NCBI GenBank assembly: GCA_018340805.1
Contig: JACMZG010001863.1
Span: 51,973,361 to 52,037,360 of the forward strand
DNA from: Microvelia longipes
Lineage: Eukaryota > Arthropoda > Insecta > Hemiptera > Veliidae
Direction of reading: 5' to 3'
Length of the DNA: 64,000 bases
Under the pieces are notes generated by a model. It saw only the letters and a list, made by a program, of their open reading frames with translations, had not been told where the DNA came from and made no database searches. Numbering within the stretch: position 1 is the stretch's first letter; each line of letters begins with the position of its first letter. Shown piece after piece: positions 61,312 through 64,000 of the stretch. Made by a program: the position numbers and the translations under genes.

Positions 61312-64000
61312 TCTAAATTAATATATTATAAAGTTCCGAATTGTAGGGCCTTACTAATTATTTGGCACGATGGACCGCATGTTGGGCGAATTTCTTTTTG
61401 AGTATTCTTGTAGCTAAAACGCCCAGTTAAGTTATTACAGTGTAGCGCTCTCGTTCAAACATAAAATAAGAAATAAAACAAGTACTATCAAATAAAACCC
61501 CAGGTTTTATCACACGTAAAGAAATGCCATATAAAAATGGAGTATCTATAAAGTTGTAAATTTATAAACAAGAAAGATTTTTAACGCGATTGGTCATTTA
61601 CGCTAAAGGTCATCTTTAGCGCTAAAGCTAAAGCTACAAAAATATTTAGGTAAATGGCCCAGTTCTGAAGACCTTTTTTTCTGACAACCTTTTTTTTATC
61701 CTTTATTACCTTTTTTACTATCGTCACTAAGATATAATTAAAAGTAATATTAATATTCAAAACAAGTTACCATTATCGAAAGTGAAGCAAAACTTGTCGT
61801 TGGTAAGATATCTCTTGTATTCAGGCGAAGTAGCCGCATTGCTGCAGTCTTTGATATCAACAATTTTGACGTTTGCTTGTCTAAGGTTTATAGCGTAGTT
61901 ACCTCCAGTTTGCAGTCCCCAGCCTGAAACCTATTCAGTGTTTGTAATTAAAATTATAAAATACAAGAGACAGGCAAATTTATTTTGTAAATTGAGCTTT
62001 CTAGCTCAACAATCCATATATTTCTTGCTTTACATTCCGCTTAACGTAGAATAAAGCTGAAGTAAGCTTAAACAAGTAACCAAGGAAAATTGGTTTACTT
62101 ATAAATTACCTAAAGGTATACACTAGTACCGAATTTAATTTAAATTGAAATATTATCCTATTTTTAATCTTTCTCATTTATAACGTAGGTATATATAGGA
62201 AAAGTATTGTGTTTGCAAAAAAATCCGAAACCGGGGTGAAACCGGAATTATCCGTTACAGGTGTTTTTAAGGCCTCATGGATGGTTTTCTCATAGTTATC
62301 TGTCTGTGTGTCTGTTATCATCGTAGCTCTTAGTGTATTTATGTTAGAGAGTTGAAACTTTGTACGAAAATCATTCTACTACTGTAGTTGTGTTATTGGG
62401 AAAATAATTTTTATGACGTCATTAACCCCCAATAATGAACTCAGCAAAAACTTCGAAAAATCATAAAAAATTATGTGATCTGAATGAAATTTAGCACGTA
62501 TGTAGATATGTATAAGACTAACATATAGGTTAAGTTTCGTCTCATTATCAGCATCACTTCAATTTTTATCGAATGACTTGTGTACGTTTTTTAAAAAATT
62601 GTCAAAAATCAGAAAATAATTGAATCGAGTTGATATTAAGTACAAGTATATTCCTTTACCTAATAAATAAGTACACAAAGTTTTATTTCAATACGACAAG
62701 TATATCTATAATATTTGCTGGATTATAAAAGTCAAGTAGCGTTGAGCGTGGTCAGTGCTGTATGGGAGACTGCTGAGAATAAAACGTATGCATTCACTAT
62801 CAGAGGACGAGAGCGAAGCGAGTCCGAAAACATGTTGCGGTCTAAATTGAGCGAATAGTATATTCTGAAGACGAGAGCGAAGCGAGTCCGAAGCAGGGAG
62901 GGTGAGCGGAGCAAATCCGTTGTGATGAGGAAAAGTTCCGAGGTACCCCGTACCCGATATTTACAATCTTTTTAGAAACGTACCCGAGTAATTTGATAAC
63001 AGATGCTGATAATGAGATAAAACTTAACACATACGAGTACGTTAGTCTTGTACATAAATGAATGCATGTCAAATCTCAATTCATAGATTCTCCATGAAAC
63101 TACTTACTGTGGCCCTCATAGAGCTTGTTATACCATAAAACTACTTACCGTTGCCCTCATAGAGCTTTTATTGCCATAAAAATACTTACTGTGGCCCTCA
63201 TAGAGCTTTAATGTGGCCCTCATAGAGCTAATGCCATACACAACTTACTGTGGCCCTCATAGAGCTTTTAATGCCATGAAATTACTTACTATGGCCCTCA
63301 TAGAGCTTTTAATGCCATGAAATTACTTCTGTGGCCCTCATAGAGCTTTTAATGCCATGAAATTACTTACTGTGGCCCTCTTAGAGCTTTTAATGCCATG
63401 AAATTACTTCTGTGGCCCTAATAGAGCTTTTAATGCCATAAAACTACTTACTGTGGCCCTCATAGAGCTTGTTACACCATAAAACTACTTACCGTTGCCC
63501 TCATAGAGCTTTTATTGCCATAAAAATACTTACTGTGGCCCTCATAGAGCTTTTAATGCCATAAAACAACTTACTGTGGCCCTCATAGAGCTTTTAATGC
63601 CATGAATTACTTTGTGGCATAGAGCTTTAATGCCATGAAATTACTTACTGTGGCCCTCATAGAGCTTTTAATGCCATGAAATTACTTACTATGGCCCTCC
63701 ATAGAGCTTTTAATGCATGAAATTACTTCTGTGGCCCTAATAGAGCTTTTAATCCCATAAAACTACTTACTGTGGCCCTCATAGAGCTTTTAATGCCATG
63801 AAATTACTTCTGTGTGGCCCCTCAGAGAATCCGCTACTTACTGTGGCCCTCACAGAGCTTTTAATGCCATGAAAATACTTACTGTGGCTCTCAGAGAGCT
63901 CGTTGGCAAAGTTCTACTGTTCCACAGGCAGACTGGTCTCACATTGTGCGAATGTGTAGTTCTATCCTTCAGTTTAATCAGAGCTAGATTCTTTGTGTAC
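43646..64000 (-). CDS. modSP-like: Gene B: modular serine protease (ModSP/HP14-like), 5' partial, 12 exons
   Basis: Exons in gene order: 64000-63883 (partial), 61930-61771, 60424-60244, 59533-59345, 57468-57312, 55810-55748, 53875-53663, 49219-49037, 47294-47179, 46693-46526, 46189-46027 and 43821-43646. Domains: protease homologue, LDLa, Sushi, Wonton-like, active protease (AGHC, AQDIA, GDSGG). Every exon after the first has a counterpart in gene A with the same phases, so the loci are an inverted duplication. The protease homologue is dead twice over (Asp to Asn, Ser to Ala). The second Sushi exon does not read through as given. Role in a haemolymph protease cascade is inferred from architecture. 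An AATAAA lies about 105 bases past the TGA. Confidence 0.78.
43822..46026. other. Gene B intron 11
   Basis: Holds the SINE at 44093-44575 and a fold-back pair with GTAGGAAAATCAACTTTTCT (about 44783) and AGAAAAGTTGATTTCCCTAC (about 45077). The rest is AT-rich with no gene. Confidence 0.6.
44093..44575 (+). mobile_element. tRNA-derived SINE, plus-strand copy
   Basis: Head with A-box TGGTGTAATGGTTA and B-box GGTTCGATCCC, then GACCTCTAAGATTTTAATGC, a body with CCCTAACCCTAAATGAACCT, and an end near TCCCTAATTACTATTACTAT. The copy at 53181-52780 shares head and body. Open frames on it are spurious. Confidence 0.78.
46027..46189 (-). CDS. Gene B exon b11: GWG exon
   Basis: 163 nt, VLGWGSLVEGGPPS..., DLESCRKRF and DKICVLYRN. 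The donor is ACG|GTTCGT, a weak 5' splice site compared with gene A's GTTAGT. Phase 0 in, phase 1 out. Confidence 0.85.
46526..46693 (-). CDS. Gene B exon b10: catalytic Asp exon
   Basis: 168 nt, VKKVIPGEHYNGIKTK, YAQDIAVLIL with the catalytic Asp, MPACLDF, ending PGH|GTAAGT. The first 16 residues equal those of gene A. Confidence 0.87.
47179..47294 (-). CDS. Gene B exon b9: catalytic His exon
   Basis: 116 nt, AGHCIWDNDMAKNP... VALGKVHSSW..., ending AAG|GTAAGT. The His is intact. Same length and phases as gene A's exon at 28030. Confidence 0.87.
47397..47640. repeat. ~33-bp minisatellite
   Basis: About seven copies of TTAAGACCACTTGAGGGAATTAGTTACGAC with drift, in the intron between the His exon and exon b8. 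Confidence 0.9.
47641..48600. other. Gene B intron 8, nothing coding
   Basis: No gene. 48088-48160 is a fragment of the family at 49791 (GCGCTGTGGTTCGCATGC...GCGAATTTTCTTT). Confidence 0.5.
48606..48922. mobile_element. Degraded fold-back MITE (AGACCAAGAGCCC family), copy 3
   Basis: Keeps GTGCGTTCTATCTTGGACAC, TTGAGACCGGTTTTAGCCAT and GGGGCTCTTGGTCTAT but is rearranged and diverged. Confidence 0.65.
49037..49219 (-). CDS. Gene B exon b8: start of active protease domain
   Basis: 183 nt, VCGKTFTLETKVLISNGMKV, then TKYPWHVAVYW and KCGGTLIDSNKILT. The donor is ACAG|GTCATT, weaker than gene A's GTATTT. The likely activation site is before ISNG with Leu at P1. Confidence 0.85.
49791..50242. mobile_element. 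Fold-back MITE
   Basis: Arms share GCGGTAGTCCGCATGTTGAG, AGGTTCCGGTTTATGCTTTA and CAATTATCAAGCACTGCTCG with their complements. Fragments of the same family are at 31870, 48088, 50716 and 61355. Confidence 0.8.
50401..50587. repeat. TA microsatellite
   Basis: About 185 bp of (TA)n with short TATTA interruptions. Confidence 0.96.
50590..52225. other. Gene B intron 7
   Basis: No gene or full element recognised. 50716-50750 is a fragment of the 49791 family. The frames at 51410-51761 have no domain. Confidence 0.5.
52227..52765. mobile_element. hAT-type MITE, gene B intron copy
   Basis: 52235-52757, 523 bp, TIRs CAAGGATCTTGCATAAAGGG and CAAGGATCTTGAATAAAGGG. TATATTTC flanks both sides. Confidence 0.92.
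52780..53181 (-). mobile_element. tRNA-derived SINE, minus-strand copy
   Basis: Minus strand starts CATCGGTGGTGTAGTGGTTA, has B-box GGTTCAATCCCAGC and GGCCTCTAGGATTTTTATAA, and a body with ATCCCTTACCCTAAATGAAA as in 44093-44575. Confidence 0.77.
53182..53662. other. Gene B intron next to Wonton exon
   Basis: About 480 bp, no feature seen. Confidence 0.5.
53663..53875 (-). CDS. Gene B exon b7: Wonton-like domain
   Basis: 213 nt, phase 1 both sides, six cysteines (LCPGL, LKCFY, VDCSK, VKCKK, TECKK, TECVP), donor CCAG|GTGAGT. Same length as gene A; about three quarters of residues agree by eye. Confidence 0.85.
53985..54730 (+). repeat. Dispersed family C copy with 5S-like segment
   Basis: Shares AAATCCGAAACCGG, GTTATCATCGTAGC and AGAGAGTTGAAA with 62185-62965. 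54561-54596 is 5S-like (AAGCAGGATCGAGCCTGGTC, ACCACTGGGAA), with an internal deletion. The tail reads GAGGACGAGCGAAGAGAGTC and TTCCGAGGTACCCCGTACCC. Confidence 0.75.
55019..55698. mobile_element. Fold-back MITE
   Basis: Arms read AGTTCAAGAACCGGACCTGA...GTGGAGCC and the complement GGCTCCAC...TCAGGTCCGGTTCTTGGACT, with further inverted blocks toward the centre. Non-coding; it lies some 50 bp past the donor of exon b6. Confidence 0.85.
55748..55810 (-). pseudogene. Gene B exon b6: second Sushi exon, frame broken as given
   Basis: Counterpart of gene A's 64-nt exon (23728-23791) but 63 nt. Acceptor CATTCAG and donor TTTAA|GTAATT are in place, and the end (IEDNKCL) is in the expected phase 1. The start has two single-base losses relative to gene A, so TGCAATGAC (the CND codons) is out of frame with both ends, and a run of six C's shifts it back. 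In phase 0 a TGA appears after six codons. It could be true damage, which would truncate gene B before its active domain, or consensus error. Confidence 0.7.
56235..56470. repeat. ~18-bp minisatellite
   Basis: About twelve copies of ACATAGGTACTAATTAT in the intron between the Sushi exons. Confidence 0.92.
56640..57060. repeat. ~53-bp minisatellite
   Basis: About eight copies of TTACTATAGAATAGTAGATT, CAAGTACATGCAATACAAAT and ACTAGCGTC with small losses. Confidence 0.92.
57312..57468 (-). CDS. Gene B exon b5: Sushi domain, first part
   Basis: 157 nt (phase 2 in, phase 0 out), GDMNKCEIPDGYERFE, then CGDSSGC and KITCPPGRGFSTSVK|GTATGC. It keeps the four cysteines of gene A's exon at 15482. Confidence 0.86.
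57640..58990 (+). pseudogene. Ty3/gypsy pol remnant lacking RT core
   Basis: In order but in different frames: an aspartic-protease-like LYDAGKGETVIS near 57690; the RNase H part of RT (LDREAVAIIFAVNKF, LRTDYKPLTYLF) at 57840-58040; the integrase approach (HAGHPG near 58405); the integrase core (LHIDLAGPVEG, VINAYSKW) at 58560-58660 and LVTPYHPKSNG near 58830-58860. The RT palm between protease and RNase H is missing. Stops and frame changes are many. No LTRs seen. Antisense in a gene B intron. Confidence 0.85.
59088..59396. repeat. ~59-bp minisatellite made of LDLa exon end plus donor
   Basis: Five units of GGCTCAGGAGTAGGAGAGCG, ATGGATATCAGTTAAAACCA and CTTACTTGGTTCC, starting near 59088, 59147, 59228, 59287 and 59346. 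The last unit (first in gene direction) is the real exon end, DIHRSPTPEPNKGI with donor AA|GTAAGT; the others repeat it inside the intron, most with a GTAAG. Confidence 0.92.
59345..59533 (-). CDS. Gene B exon b4: LDL-receptor class A domain
   Basis: 189 nt, phase 2 both sides. Six cysteines (CVHSGGHFNC, SSC, KLC, QDC, IRC) and the calcium cage CPDGSDEDN, then a linker SDIHRSPTPEPNKGIK. Acceptor ATTACAG, donor AA|GTAAGT. The linker end is the repeat unit of the minisatellite at 59088-59396. Confidence 0.87.
59534..60243. other. Intron between dead protease and LDLa exons of gene B
   Basis: 710 bp; the key interval for deciding one gene or two. A 57-codon minus-strand frame from ATG near 60226 opens with a hydrophobic stretch (MTIFLYFIPIFF), but its possible donors are phase 1 and do not join the phase 2 LDLa exon. 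Confidence 0.45.
60244..60424 (-). CDS. Gene B exon b3: protease-homologue C-terminus with Ser to Ala
   Basis: 181 nt. Reads DVGLRREDAGEPIV where GDSGGP is expected, so the nucleophile is Ala and the next Gly is Glu. Then LIGILSINYSGSKFG and WIRNNT. Ends ...YYDR at TAG|GTAAAG, again with in-frame AGG TAA across the donor, exactly as in gene A. Confidence 0.86.
60425..61770. other. Gene B intron 2 with minisatellite
   Basis: 60895-61245 is a ~33-bp tandem repeat (GTTGAATTAGGGCAGAAGGC and variants). 61272-61311 is (AAT)n. 61350-61400 is a fragment of the 49791 family. No gene. Confidence 0.7.
61771..61930 (-). CDS. Gene B exon b2: protease-homologue TGWG exon
   Basis: 160 nt, VSGWGLQTGGNYAINLRQAN, then KDCSNAAT and DKFCFTFDN, donor G|GTAACT. 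Same length and phases as gene A's first visible exon. Confidence 0.86.
62185..62965 (+). repeat. Dispersed family C copy with 5S-like segment
   Basis: Parallel to 53985-54730. 62734-62780 is the best 5S-like match (AAGTAGCGTTGAGCGTGGTC, TATGGGAGACTGCTGAGAA). Tail with two GAGGACGAGAGCGAAGCGAG-type units. Confidence 0.75.
63090..63890. repeat. ~41-bp minisatellite made of an exon end plus donor
   Basis: About 20 units of CTTACTGTGGCCCTCATAGA and GCTTTTAATGCCATGAAATT. On the minus strand each unit is GAGGGCCACA|GTAAGT, the end of gene B's exon b1 with its donor. The unit nearest 63883 is the exon itself. Confidence 0.93.
63883..64000 (-). CDS. Gene B exon b1 (partial): protease-homologue Asp exon, Asp to Asn
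   Basis: Runs off the right edge. Reads YTKNLALIKLKDRTTHSHNV, then RPVCLWN and SSLRAT|GTAAGT. The trypsin DIAL box is NLAL here, so the catalytic Asp is Asn. The Cys in PVCLW is the usual light-chain partner. Phase 0 out, matching exon b2. Confidence 0.8.

Overview
This is a nuclear window from an AT-rich, intron-rich, transposon-rich animal genome. An insect is the best fit, because the only host genes recognised have the domain order of insect modular serine proteases (the ModSP/HP14 group that starts clip-protease cascades). I cannot place it to order or species.

Host genes. Two paralogous multi-exon genes lie tail to tail. Gene A is on the + strand: eleven exons from 1177 to 38329, with its 5' end beyond the left edge. 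Gene B is on the - strand: twelve exons from 64000 down to 43646, with its 5' end beyond the right edge. Exons pair one to one between the genes, with the same intron positions and phases and nearly the same lengths (for example 160/160, 181/181, 213/213, 116/116 and 176/176 nt). In gene order each encodes the C-terminal part of a dead protease domain, an LDL-receptor class A domain, a Sushi domain, a Cys-rich Wonton-like domain, and a protease domain with an intact His/Asp/Ser triad. In the dead domain the catalytic Ser is Thr in gene A and Ala in gene B, and in gene B the Asp is also Asn. The dead domain joins the LDLa exon by an AG|GTAA donor that also reads as an in-frame TAA. Each locus is therefore either one two-protease chain or two genes. 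Matching phase 2 on both sides, in both paralogs, favours one chain.

Layout. The first 11 kb hold two gene A exons, a 1.7-kb long-TIR element and a complete Ty1/copia element (5970-10516, antisense) with identical LTRs and a 5-bp target duplication. From 11 to 16 kb are nested MITEs, the LDLa exon, a 23-bp minisatellite and the first Sushi exon. From 16.4 to 22.5 kb is a nest: a 6-kb TIR element holds an older repeat, which is split by a 3.65-kb near-perfect palindrome with an 8-bp target duplication. From 23 to 38 kb are the other gene A exons among SINEs, a LINE ORF1 hit by a hAT-type MITE, minisatellites and a ~570-bp tandem array. The 38.3-43.6 kb gap separates the two 3' ends. From 43.6 to 64 kb are gene B exons among MITEs, SINEs, a Ty3/gypsy remnant and several minisatellites. 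Two of these minisatellites are built from gene B exon ends with their 5' splice sites.

Other signals. The 3' half of 5S rRNA recurs in several repeats. A hammerhead-ribozyme-like core sits in both arms of a 250-bp palindrome. Four hAT-type MITE copies have clean 8-bp duplications. Indels in the copia ORF despite identical LTRs, and in one gene B exon beside a six-base homopolymer, mean residual assembly error must be considered before calling anything a pseudogene.
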